Shown here: in pieces, positions 1 to 6,693 of the stretch
Layout of the letters: each line of letters begins with the position of its first letter
How positions within the stretch are numbered: the stretch's first letter is position 1
NCBI GenBank assembly: GCA_020057985.1
Contig: JAGVEU010000536.1
Span: 1-8,458 of the forward strand
Direction of reading: 5' to 3'
DNA length: 8,458 nucleotides
Source of the DNA: Calditrichota bacterium
GTDB lineage: Bacteria; Electryoneota; RPQS01
Position numbers and translations under genes: made by a program
Notes under the pieces: model-generated
What the model saw: the letters and a program-made list of their open reading frames with translations, nothing else
Database searches by the model: none
What the model was told of the DNA's origin: nothing

Positions 1-462
1 AACGCCTACGCCTGGAAAAGTTCCGGCGAGACAGTCCTAATGGACGAGAACTGCTACGCGGAGTGGCCCGACAAGTATTCGGTTATTCGTGTCCCGATTG
101 AGATGGATGGACTGAACACATACCGTGCTGTTCCCGGAATACTTGGCAGCGATAATGACATCTATGATAATGAAGCTCTGATTCAATTTCTGAACAAAGT
201 CTCTGAAGCAGGGATCATCACTTTGAAATACGATACTGAGCATGCGGAATCCGAGAGTGCCGGAAGCGCTTTTTCGTCACCAGTGCCTGTGATGCGGCTG
301 ACGCTTGAAGCCTACGACCCACGAACTCATGCGAATCTCTCGATGTATGAAAATATCGCGACGGCTGACTATCCGGATCGGCTGGAGGTCGTGAGACGAA
401 TGCTCAGTTCGATGGGACTTGCGCTTGTCAAACACGAAACGTCAGCAACAACCGGCGTGTAA
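1..462 (+). CDS. 3' end of an unrecognised protein (partial)
   Basis: The frame is open from the first base of the window to the TAA at 460-462, giving at least 153 residues. There is no reason to take the internal ATG at 40 as the start, because the frame runs straight through it from the left edge. I do not recognise the family. The visible part is soluble-looking and acidic, with no transmembrane segment, Walker motif or clear repeat. A stretch near the middle (PVPVMRLTLEAYDPRTHAN) resembles a C-terminal beta strand of a minor pilin or GspJ-like pseudopilin, but this is only a weak impression. In Myxococcus and Geobacter the gene before pilT is pilB, yet this C-terminus shows none of the PilB ATPase motifs. 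It lies 29 bases before pilT on the same strand and may belong to the same operon. Confidence 0.7.
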   Translation, partial: NAYAWKSSGETVLMDENCYAEWPDKYSVIRVPIEMDGLNTYRAVPGILGSDNDIYDNEALIQFLNKVSEAGIITLKYDTEHAESESAGSAFSSPVPVMRLTLEAYDPRTHANLSMYENIATADYPDRLEVVRRMLSSMGLALVKHETSATTGV

Positions 463-491
463 TCAAACGCCACTGATGAGGGAGTAAACTC

Positions 492-1610
492 ATGAAGATT
501 GACATTCGGGTATTGCTTCGAGACCTGATTGAATCCCACGGCAGCGATCTGCACTTGGCAGTCAACAGTCCGCCACGGATCAGAGTGGATCAGCAACTCA
601 TTGCCTTGAAATACGATACGCTCACGCCCGAAACCTGCAAGAGCCTTGCGTACAGCATTCTTACGGACAAGCAACAGAAGCGACTCGAGCTGGATTTTGA
701 GGTTGATTTCGCCTTTGGAGTTGAAGGACTATCGAGATTTCGTGGAAATGTGTTTTTCCAACGCGGCTCTCTGACCACAGTCATCCGCTCTATTCCGTTC
801 AAAATTCCGACAATGGAGCAGCTCAAGCTCCCCAAGATCTGTCACCTATTTCCTAACAAACCGAAGGGACTGATTCTTGTGACCGGACCGACGGGATCCG
901 GAAAATCCACGAGTCTGGCGGCGATCATTGATCGAATCAATAGCGAGCGCGCCGTTCATATTCTTACTGTCGAAGACCCTGTCGAGTATGTGCACTCTCA
1001 CAAGCAGGCTCTCATCAATCAGCGCGAGGTGGGGGCTGACACCAAGAGTTTTGCCACAGCTCTGAAATACGTGCTGCGCCAGGATCCGGATGTTATTCTC
1101 GTCGGCGAAATGCGAGACCTCGAAACCATTCAGGCGGCGCTTACTGCAGCAGAGACCGGCCATCTTGTTTTTGCAACCCTGCATACAAACTCAGCAACCG
1201 AATCCATCAACAGAATCATAGATGTGTTCCCACCGCATCAACAGGGACAGGTTCGAGCACAGATTTCGATGGCGCTCGAGGCTGTGATGACGCAAAAACT
1301 CCTTCCACGCAAAATGGGCGGTGGAGTAGTTCTGGCGGCAGAAGTCATGGTCTGCACGCCCGCCATCCGCGCATTGATCCGTGAAAACAAGGTTCACGAG
1401 ATGTACGGTATCCTGCAAGTCTCGCAGAAATACGGGATGGTCACCATGAACATGTCACTCTTTGATCTGGTAAACGCCGGCCAAATCACAGTTGAGCGCG
1501 CGCTTGCCATGTCAAACCTTCCCGACGAACTTGATCGCATGATGACACGTGCGCAGACAGCGCCGGCGGACAGGGCTCGATCTCTGGCCAACCGCGCTGA
1601 ACGATCATAA
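492..1610 (+). CDS. pilT: PilT, type IV pilus retraction ATPase
   Basis: This is a 372-residue secretion-superfamily ATPase, close to the usual PilT length. As a cytoplasmic hexamer PilT powers pilus depolymerisation, and so twitching motility. Visible motifs in order are the N-terminal GSDLHL (17-22, PilT usually has ASDLHL), Walker A GPTGSGKS (132-139, Lys138), the Asp box TVEDPVEYVH around Glu161, Walker B DPDVILVGEMRD (198-209, Glu206), and the His box HLVFATLHTNSA. The C-terminal AIRALIRE (291-298) matches the AIRNLIRE motif needed for retraction, which argues for PilT over PilB or GspE. It also lacks the long N-terminal domain of those proteins. The ATG has a good GAGGGAG ribosome binding site at 478-484. 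The last ~25 residues are a polar tail rich in Arg and Ala. pilC follows after a short gap, so the two are probably cotranscribed. No extension ATPase (PilB) lies in this window. Confidence 0.95.
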   Translation: MKIDIRVLLRDLIESHGSDLHLAVNSPPRIRVDQQLIALKYDTLTPETCKSLAYSILTDKQQKRLELDFEVDFAFGVEGLSRFRGNVFFQRGSLTTVIRSIPFKIPTMEQLKLPKICHLFPNKPKGLILVTGPTGSGKSTSLAAIIDRINSERAVHILTVEDPVEYVHSHKQALINQREVGADTKSFATALKYVLRQDPDVILVGEMRDLETIQAALTAAETGHLVFATLHTNSATESINRIIDVFPPHQQGQVRAQISMALEAVMTQKLLPRKMGGGVVLAAEVMVCTPAIRALIRENKVHEMYGILQVSQKYGMVTMNMSLFDLVNAGQITVERALAMSNLPDELDRMMTRAQTAPADRARSLANRAERS

Positions 1611-1631
1611 CAAGAAGTCGAAGTGAGAACC

Positions 1632-2834
1632 ATGCCTGTTTTTATTTACAGCGGACGAGCCGCAGGCTCACGGTCAGTCAACGGAGAAATCGAAGCGAAA
1701 GACAAGCAGGAAGTCATCGCTAAGCTCAGACAGAAGCGGATCGTAGTCAACGAAGTGAAAGCAAAACCTCGGGAACTGTCCGTCGGCAAGTTCGGCGGCA
1801 AAGTCAAAGTTAAGGACTTGAAGATTTTTGCCCGCCTTTTTGGCACAATGATTAATGCCGGATTGCCCATAGATCAGTGTCTGCAAATCCTCGTGGATCA
1901 GACTGCCAACAAGACCTTTCGACGAGTCATTGCCGAGGTGCACTCAGCCGTATCCGGGGGAAGCTCACTTGCCGAAGGTATGGCAAAGCACAAGCGTGTT
2001 TTCGATAACCTCTTCATCCACATGGTTGAAGCCGGCGAAACGGGCGGAGTGCTGGCGATGGTCTTTGCAAGGCTTGCTACCTATTTGGAGAAGGCGGACG
2101 CGCTCGTACGAAAAGTCAAGGGCGCGATGATTTACCCGATTGTGATTGCTCTTGTTGCGATCAGTGCAACCATTTTTCTGCTCGTCAAGGTCATTCCGGT
2201 CTTTGCCAAGATGTTTTCACAGTTGGGTGCAGAGCTTCCTAAGCCCACGAAGTTTGTTCTTGCGCTGTCCGATGTGGTCAGGCAGACTTTGCTTCCGGGT
2301 TTGGGAGTCCTGATCGTCGTTGTGTTTCTCTTCAAGCGATGGCATCGCACTGAGAAAGGAAAGCTGGCTGTAGACAAGTTTCTGCTGAAAACACCGGTTA
2401 TCGGAAATGTAATCCGCAAAACCGCAGTGGCAAAATTCACGCGGACTCTTGGAGTGCTAATTTCTTCAGGTGTGCCAATTCTGCAAGGGTTGGAAATCAC
2501 TGGAAAAACCGCGGGGAATCTTGTGATTCAGAAAGCGGTTGAGAAAGTCCGAAAGTCTGTCTCTGAAGGCAAAACGTTGACGTCTCCGCTGTCGGAATCA
2601 GGCGTCTTCCCGGCGATGGTTGTACAACTCATTGCAGTGGGAGAGCAGACGGGAAGGCTCGCGGAGATGTTGGGCAAGATTGCCGATTTCTATGACGAGG
2701 AAGTTGATGCCGCAGTCTCCGCGATGACTGCGTTAATTGAGCCGCTGACGATTGTCTTGATGGGCGGCGTCATTGGAGGTCTCTTGGTCTCTATGTATCT
2801 CCCCATGTTTGATATGATCGGCGCAATCAAATAG
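1632..2834 (+). CDS. pilC: PilC, type IV pilus inner-membrane platform protein
   Basis: PilC is the polytopic inner-membrane protein that couples the PilB/PilT motors to the pilin assembly site. The 400 residues contain two tandem T2SSF domains. The first starts near residue 66 (FARLFGTMINAGLP) and the second near 269 (FTRTLGVLISSGVP); each carries the repeated V(E/G)xGExTG helix. Hydrophobic segments lie near 170-190, 222-236 and 371-394, as usual for PilC/GspF. The N-terminus MPVFIYSGR is the typical family opening. I therefore prefer the ATG at 1632 over the in-frame GTG at 1623, which would add only three residues. The ribosome binding site is weak for either choice, so the start is not certain. 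It sits 21 bases after pilT and 11 bases before pilS, which indicates one operon. Confidence 0.94.
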   Translation: MPVFIYSGRAAGSRSVNGEIEAKDKQEVIAKLRQKRIVVNEVKAKPRELSVGKFGGKVKVKDLKIFARLFGTMINAGLPIDQCLQILVDQTANKTFRRVIAEVHSAVSGGSSLAEGMAKHKRVFDNLFIHMVEAGETGGVLAMVFARLATYLEKADALVRKVKGAMIYPIVIALVAISATIFLLVKVIPVFAKMFSQLGAELPKPTKFVLALSDVVRQTLLPGLGVLIVVVFLFKRWHRTEKGKLAVDKFLLKTPVIGNVIRKTAVAKFTRTLGVLISSGVPILQGLEITGKTAGNLVIQKAVEKVRKSVSEGKTLTSPLSESGVFPAMVVQLIAVGEQTGRLAEMLGKIADFYDEEVDAAVSAMTALIEPLTIVLMGGVIGGLLVSMYLPMFDMIGAIK

Positions 2835-2845
2835 GACGCACAGGC

Positions 2846-4396
2846 ATGAGACTTGTCTCGGAGACAGGACAGAACTTCTCTGTGTTCCTTGCGGCAAGGA
2901 TGGTGTTTGTAACCGTCCTGCTCGGAGTAGCGATTCTCTTTAGGGACGAGAACGTCGGCGCTATGCCCGATCTCCTGCTATTTCTTGGCAATGTTACGCT
3001 CAGCATGGCAGGTTGGGAGTGCTATCGCCGCCGTCGCAACTCCGAGTTGTTACGCTGGGTGACACTGATAGCAGCCATTGGCGTGGATACGCTGGTCTTG
3101 AGACATGCAGGCGGTGCCAACAGCGAATTTGTATTTCTCTATTTCTTCTCTATTGCATCAGCAGCGCTGCTAATCGGTTTGCTTGGAAGTATGACTATGG
3201 CAATCTTCTCCATGGCCGGCTTCGCGTACTTACTCCAGGCAAATTCAACGGGTGTTGGGGCGCAATTCCAACTTCGGCTGTTCGTCTATGGCACAAATTT
3301 CTTCCTAACTGCGCTGCTCTCTTCCTACCTGTGCGAAAAGTTCAGACAGCGGGAACGCGCGCACTCGAAGATTCTTGGTGAGCTTGCACAGACGAGGCTT
3401 GACACCCAAGCCATCCTTGATTCTCTTAGCACCGGTCTCGTAGTGGTAGATGGTGAACTGAAACTGCGATACTCCAATCCTGCAGGTCACCAGATTCTTG
3501 GTCTATGCGAAAAACCGAAGCCCTCGGAGGTCGAGGAGGTTTTCACAGAAGGAAATCCGATGGGTGACGCGATTCGCAAGGTCGCCGCCAACCAGTGTGA
3601 CGGAAAAAGGATGGAGATTGAACTAACGTACGCTGAATCAGCCAAAGCGATCGGCATGACTGCATCAGCATTCTTCGACACTAAGGGCGACGTGCGAGGT
3701 TACATTCTGCTGTTTAGTGATCTCACCCAGTACAAGTTGGCTGAACAAAGCGAACGCATACAGGAACGTCTTGCTGCCATTGGTTTGCTTGCGCGTGATC
3801 TGGCACATGAAATCCGAAATCCGCTTGCAACGGTGAGAGGGTGTGTCGAGCTGATGAACCATTCAGAACAGTCTGCACAGGATCTGGCGACGTGCGGACG
3901 TCTTGCGCTCAAGGAATCAGACCGCTTGAATAATCTATTGCGCGACTTTCTGACATTTGCGAACTTGGATATTCCCAACAAAAAGATCGGTGATCTTGCA
4001 GCGCTTGTGCGGGATCAAGTGCGTGAACTGCCTTTGAGTATCAGTGTGTCTGATGAGCTTCCCGAACACTTGCCTATGCTATTCGACAGTGATCAAATGA
4101 CGCTTGTCGTTGGTTCTATACTGCTGACATTGGCAGAGTGGTCTGAGCAGAATGGACAGATACAACTCAAGCCGACAAATAGCTCGCGCAGTGGAATCAG
4201 ATTTCTCTTGACAGACAGAGTGATACCTCCGGAATACAAAGAAGCCGTGTTTCAACCGTTTTCGCACATCCACAAGAAATCACATGGATTGGCGTTGCCG
4301 ACCGCCAGTCGCGCAATGCACGGGCACGGTGGAAGGATCTCACTGGATTCCGAACCCGGCCTGGGCACGTGGTTTGAAATTGAGCTATTGAAATGA
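2846..4396 (+). CDS. pilS: PilS-like membrane sensor histidine kinase with a degenerate ATP-binding domain
   Basis: The 516-residue product resembles PilS, the sensor partner of PilR. About six transmembrane segments fall near 12-32, 42-58, 70-86, 95-112, 114-130 and 143-163, as in Pseudomonas PilS. A PAS domain follows (about 186-300), then the HisKA H-box LAHEIRNPL with phospho-acceptor His321. The catalytic domain (about 405-514) has the right length and keeps flanking landmarks: FDSDQ at 413-417, IPPE just after the G1 position, and HGGRISLDSEPGLGTWFEIEL at the end without the final residue. The nucleotide-binding motifs are broken. The two N-box Asn positions read Ser424 and Thr428. DxGxG of G1 is reduced to D457-R-V-I. 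GTGLGL of G2 reads SHGLAL (479-484). Kinase activity is therefore doubtful, although phosphatase or scaffold activity is possible. The stop overlaps the pilR start as ATGA, which points to translational coupling. Family assignment is firm; function is inferred. Confidence 0.88.
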   Translation: MRLVSETGQNFSVFLAARMVFVTVLLGVAILFRDENVGAMPDLLLFLGNVTLSMAGWECYRRRRNSELLRWVTLIAAIGVDTLVLRHAGGANSEFVFLYFFSIASAALLIGLLGSMTMAIFSMAGFAYLLQANSTGVGAQFQLRLFVYGTNFFLTALLSSYLCEKFRQRERAHSKILGELAQTRLDTQAILDSLSTGLVVVDGELKLRYSNPAGHQILGLCEKPKPSEVEEVFTEGNPMGDAIRKVAANQCDGKRMEIELTYAESAKAIGMTASAFFDTKGDVRGYILLFSDLTQYKLAEQSERIQERLAAIGLLARDLAHEIRNPLATVRGCVELMNHSEQSAQDLATCGRLALKESDRLNNLLRDFLTFANLDIPNKKIGDLAALVRDQVRELPLSISVSDELPEHLPMLFDSDQMTLVVGSILLTLAEWSEQNGQIQLKPTNSSRSGIRFLLTDRVIPPEYKEAVFQPFSHIHKKSHGLALPTASRAMHGHGGRISLDSEPGLGTWFEIELLK

Positions 4397-5760
4397 CGAA
4401 CAAAGAGAAAATCCTCATCGTAGATGATGAGCCGAGCATGGGTCAGTTTCTGACTCTGGTTCTGAGTAAGGACGGCTATCGGGTCCGAGCGGTTACTTCG
4501 GGCAAAGACGCGCTTGCAGTTCTCGAAGAAGAGTCTTACCAACTGGTTGTCTCTGATCTTCGAATGCCGGAAATGGATGGTCTCGAACTTGTGCGGGAAG
4601 CCGGCAAGCGCTTTCCTGAAACAGGCTTTGTTGTAATGACAGCATTTGCCTCCCTCGAATCAGCGGTAGAGGCTCTGCGTCTTGGAGCTGCCGATTACAT
4701 TACAAAACCGTTCCAGATCGAAGAAATCCACATCGTGGTTCAGAAGGTACTTGAGGGTCTCAATCTCAGGCGAGAAAACAGAAGACTTCGTGCCAAACTC
4801 GGCTCGGATAGCGTCGAGCCAATTGTAGTCGGTCAGTCTGAGGAGACGCGAAAGTTGCTGGAACTCATTAGACGCATCGCGCCTTCGGACTCCACCGTGC
4901 TTGTAACCGGTGAATCAGGCACGGGAAAGGAACTTGTTGCACAGGTTATTCATCATTACTCGGAACGAGCCAATGGTGAATTTGTTTCGATCAATTGCGC
5001 GGCTCTGCCGGATACCTTATTAGAGAGCGAACTCTTTGGCCACACTCGTGGCAGTTTCACGGGAGCCATCCGCGATAAGGAAGGTCTCTTTAAGGTGGCC
5101 AATGGTGGCACACTATTTCTGGATGAGATCGGGGACATGTCTCCTTCGCTTCAGGTGAAACTGCTCCGTGCGTTGCAGGAGCGCGAAGTGCTGCCGGTCG
5201 GAGCCACGCGACCTATCAAAATAGACGTGCGCATCATTGCTGCAACCAATTGTGACATCGAGCGCAAGCAACAAACAGGCGAGTTCAGGCTCGATCTTTA
5301 CTATAGACTTTCCGTCATTCCGGTCCACATCAAGCCGCTACGAGACCGAAAGGATGATATCCTGGAGCTTGCGGAACACTTCCTCGATCGCGTGAGCCAT
5401 CGAATTGGTGTACCCGAGAAGACCCTTAGCCCGGAAGTGAAAAAGCTCTTCACCTTGTATGCATGGCCGGGCAATGTTCGTGAACTTGAAAACACCATTG
5501 AGCAGGTTGTGATTCTGTCCGAGGGAACGGTGATACTTCCCGGAGCATTGCCCGGCAAGATTAAGTCATCTGAAACCAGCAGTTTCCAACTAAGCGCCGG
5601 AATGTCCGGTGGCTCGCTCGAAGACGTTGAGAAGGAATATATGCTCCGTGTCCTGGAGGAAACAGGATGGCAGAAAAAGCGCGCTTCCGAAATTCTCGGT
5701 ATTGATCCATCCACGATCTATAGAAAGCTCCAGCGCTATGGAATTGACCCTCCGAAATAA
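4393..5760 (+). CDS. pilR: PilR-like sigma-54-dependent response regulator
   Basis: This 455-residue NtrC-family activator has three domains. The receiver has Asp11/Asp12, phospho-acceptor Asp55, Thr83 and Lys105-Pro106. The AAA+ sigma-54 activation domain has Walker A GESGTGKE (173-180), the L1 loop GSFTGA (220-225), Walker B TLFLDEIGD (240-248), an arginine-finger region near 298-305 and WPGNVRELEN (358-367). A Fis-type helix-turn-helix covers about 426-451 (RASEILGIDPSTIYRKL). The L1 loop has Ser where most family members have Ala (GAFTGA), a mild variant next to the key Phe and Thr. Its start overlaps the pilS stop by 4 bases, so the two are a translationally coupled pair. Known PilR proteins activate pilin transcription from sigma-54 promoters. 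The pilin gene immediately downstream has just such a promoter, so this is the likely activator (inference). The exact symbol depends on synteny as much as on sequence. Confidence 0.92.
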   Translation: MTNKEKILIVDDEPSMGQFLTLVLSKDGYRVRAVTSGKDALAVLEEESYQLVVSDLRMPEMDGLELVREAGKRFPETGFVVMTAFASLESAVEALRLGAADYITKPFQIEEIHIVVQKVLEGLNLRRENRRLRAKLGSDSVEPIVVGQSEETRKLLELIRRIAPSDSTVLVTGESGTGKELVAQVIHHYSERANGEFVSINCAALPDTLLESELFGHTRGSFTGAIRDKEGLFKVANGGTLFLDEIGDMSPSLQVKLLRALQEREVLPVGATRPIKIDVRIIAATNCDIERKQQTGEFRLDLYYRLSVIPVHIKPLRDRKDDILELAEHFLDRVSHRIGVPEKTLSPEVKKLFTLYAWPGNVRELENTIEQVVILSEGTVILPGALPGKIKSSETSSFQLSAGMSGGSLEDVEKEYMLRVLEETGWQKKRASEILGIDPSTIYRKLQRYGIDPPK

Positions 5761-5824
5761 CGTAGCGTGCAGATAACCGAGTATCCATAAGCGCTTGTGG
5801 TCTTGGGCAAATGCACATAGCAAA

Positions 5825-5842
5825 ATGCAAGAATTCTTGCAT
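5825..5842. promoter_or_regulatory. Perfect 18-bp palindrome, candidate activator site for the pilin promoter
   Basis: ATGCAAGAATTCTTGCAT is identical to its own reverse complement. Its centre lies about 131 bases before the predicted sigma-54 transcription start at 5965, within the range where dimeric NtrC-family activators usually bind. It has no T-tract after it and its centre is self-paired, so it does not look like a terminator. Binding by PilR is inferred from position and context only. Confidence 0.6.
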
Positions 5843-5938
5843 GATGCTTCTCTGAAAAAGCGCGATCTGACTAACGTGGATTTGTGTGAAACTCGCAAGT
5901 GAAAGAAACGCAAGAGATTAGGCGCATTAGCGAGAACG

Positions 5939-5954
5939 TGGCACATGCCTTGCG
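5939..5954 (+). promoter_or_regulatory. Sigma-54 (-24/-12) promoter of the pilin gene
   Basis: TGGCACA-TGCC-TTGCG matches the consensus TGGCACG-N4-TTGCW except at the seventh and last positions. The invariant GG (5940-5941) and GC (5952-5953) are separated by exactly 10 bases. The predicted start of transcription is about A5965, leaving a 54-base leader with a strong ribosome binding site. Sigma-54 control of pilin genes by PilR is known from other T4P systems, and pilR lies directly upstream. Confidence 0.88.
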
Positions 5955-6018
5955 AGTAAGTGGCACAGGAAGTAAGTAAATCAAGAACCAAGAAACCTAA
6001 ACGAGTATCGGAGGAACA

Positions 6019-6441
6019 ATGTTGAAAGCATTCCGCACTAAGAAAGCCCAAAAGGGATTCACACTGATCGAACTTCTGGTGGTGATCGTCATCATCGGTA
6101 TTCTTGCCGCTGTCGCGGTTCCGCGCTTCATGGGAGCGCAGGATCGTGCGCGAGTCGGAGCCGCGCGCGCTGATCTCGACCAGTTCAGACAGGCGCTGGG
6201 TATGTTTGAAATTGACTATGCAGACTATCCTGCAGCGCTGGCTATCGCCACCGCTCCGGCCACACTTGTGGATCCACAGGGTAATCCGTACATGTCCTTG
6301 CCGACAGGCGTAAACTTCGGCAGCTTTACCTATACGTACAACGGAGCAGCGACTCCGACCACGTATGGCATTGACGTCGTGTGCCTTGACAACGCGGGAA
6401 CGACTCTGACTGCAACGCCGGACGGCGTCGTCGCGCAGTAA
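6019..6441 (+). CDS. pilA: Type IV pilin / GspG-like major pilin precursor
   Basis: This is a 140-residue prepilin. A 13-residue positively charged leader (MLKAFRTKKAQKG) precedes the PilD cleavage site between Gly13 and Phe14. The mature protein begins FTLIELLVVIVIIGILAAV with the conserved Glu at mature position 5 and Pro at position 22. The 127-residue mature form is short, and its helix ADLDQFRQALGMFEIDYADYP resembles GspG-type pilins. It has one cysteine (Cys122) and so cannot form the intramolecular disulfide loop of Pseudomonas or Neisseria pilins. The start is supported by GGAGG five bases upstream of the ATG. It lies after pilR and behind its own sigma-54 promoter, as expected for the major subunit. 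A minor pilin or pseudopilin role cannot be excluded, but the strong signals favour high expression. The symbol is given by synteny. Confidence 0.9.
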   Translation: MLKAFRTKKAQKGFTLIELLVVIVIIGILAAVAVPRFMGAQDRARVGAARADLDQFRQALGMFEIDYADYPAALAIATAPATLVDPQGNPYMSLPTGVNFGSFTYTYNGAATPTTYGIDVVCLDNAGTTLTATPDGVVAQ

Positions 6442-6476
6442 GCGGCACGACACGAATTTCAGGAGGAAGAAGGCAA

Positions 6477-6498
6477 CGGCAGTCCCGCGAGACTGCCG
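6477..6498 (+). terminator. First hairpin after the pilin gene
   Basis: CGGCAGTC (6477-6484) and GACTGCCG (6491-6498) form a perfect 8-bp GC-rich stem with a 6-base loop, 36 bases after the pilin stop. It is followed by a run of C and not T, so it is not a classic intrinsic terminator. It could stabilise the pilin mRNA 3' end or work with the next hairpin. A purine-rich AGGAGGAAGAAGG (6461-6473) lies just upstream and is not followed by a usable start codon. Confidence 0.5.
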
Positions 6499-6513
6499 CC
6501 CCCTGTTGAGAAA

Positions 6514-6547
6514 CAGAAACCTCTGGATGCAACTCCAGAGGTTTCTG
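6514..6547 (+). terminator. Second, 14-bp perfect hairpin after the pilin gene
   Basis: CAGAAACCTCTGGA (6514-6527) pairs perfectly with TCCAGAGGTTTCTG (6534-6547) around the loop TGCAAC. This is the strongest hairpin I found in the window. It separates the pilin transcript from the next promoter, so transcription termination or 3'-end protection is likely. The sequence after it (CGCTCTTCGG) has only a weak T content, so the mechanism is unsure. Confidence 0.65.
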
Positions 6548-6620
6548 CGCTCTTCGGAGTCGGCAGAAATGGGTTCACTGCGCGGCAAGTTGCGACCTTT
6601 ACTACGCACGATTCTGCAAA

Positions 6621-6642
6621 CTTAAAGCGCTGCTTAAAGTGC
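6621..6642. repeat. Tandem direct repeat CTTAAAGYGC upstream of the second sigma-54 promoter
   Basis: CTTAAAGCGC (6621-6630) and CTTAAAGTGC (6633-6642) are copies differing at one base with a 12-base period, placed about 80-100 bases before the predicted transcription start at 6720. The position suits an activator or repressor site. No protein can be assigned from sequence alone. Confidence 0.45.
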
Positions 6643-6649
6643 GTGCTGA

Positions 6650-6663
6650 CGCAAGTCCTTGCG
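6650..6663. promoter_or_regulatory. Inverted repeat CGCAAG-TC-CTTGCG, candidate operator
   Basis: Two perfect 6-bp arms with a 2-base spacer lie about 63 bases before the predicted start at 6720. The half-site GCAAG is the same as in the 18-bp palindrome upstream of the pilin gene, though the arm spacing differs. A related word GCAAGTTGC sits at 6585-6593. A shared regulator is an inference. Confidence 0.45.
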
Positions 6664-6693
6664 AACCATGAACCGCAGGACTTTTCGTGCTTA

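Larger units (their letters stand above)
5761..6018 (+). promoter_or_regulatory. pilR-pilA intergenic control region
   Basis: This 258-base stretch has no plausible gene. From left to right it holds the near-palindrome CATAAGCGCTTGTG (5786-5799), two similar words GCAAATGCA (5807-5815) and GCAAAATGCA (5820-5829), and a perfect 18-bp palindrome (5825-5842). Further right are two CGCAAG direct repeats (5894-5899 and 5909-5914, each followed by AGA or TGA), the sigma-54 promoter (5939-5954) and the pilin ribosome binding site GGAGG (6010-6014). ACTCGCAAG at 5891-5899 is the exact inverse complement of CTTGCGAGT at 5949-5957, which overlaps the -12 box. No intrinsic terminator with a T-tract is visible after pilR, so read-through into the pilin gene is possible. 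Confidence 0.7.

Noticed and set aside
40..462. Treating the first gene as complete from ATG 40
   Set aside because: The frame is open to the left edge with no stop and no convincing ribosome binding site before position 40.
5786..5799. CATAAGCGCTTGTG as a terminator for pilR
   Set aside because: It is a near-palindrome without a loop or T-tract. It is noted as a possible site in the control region but not called a terminator.
5960..5975. Second TGGCACA as another sigma-54 promoter
   Set aside because: The -12 GC is absent at the required 10-base spacing; AA stands there instead.
5590..6609. Long open frame on the - strand (339 codons) opposite pilR's end, the control region and the pilin gene
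   Set aside because: The translation is rich in Arg, Ser and Cys with no recognisable domain. It lies antisense to a well-supported pilin gene and two promoter elements.
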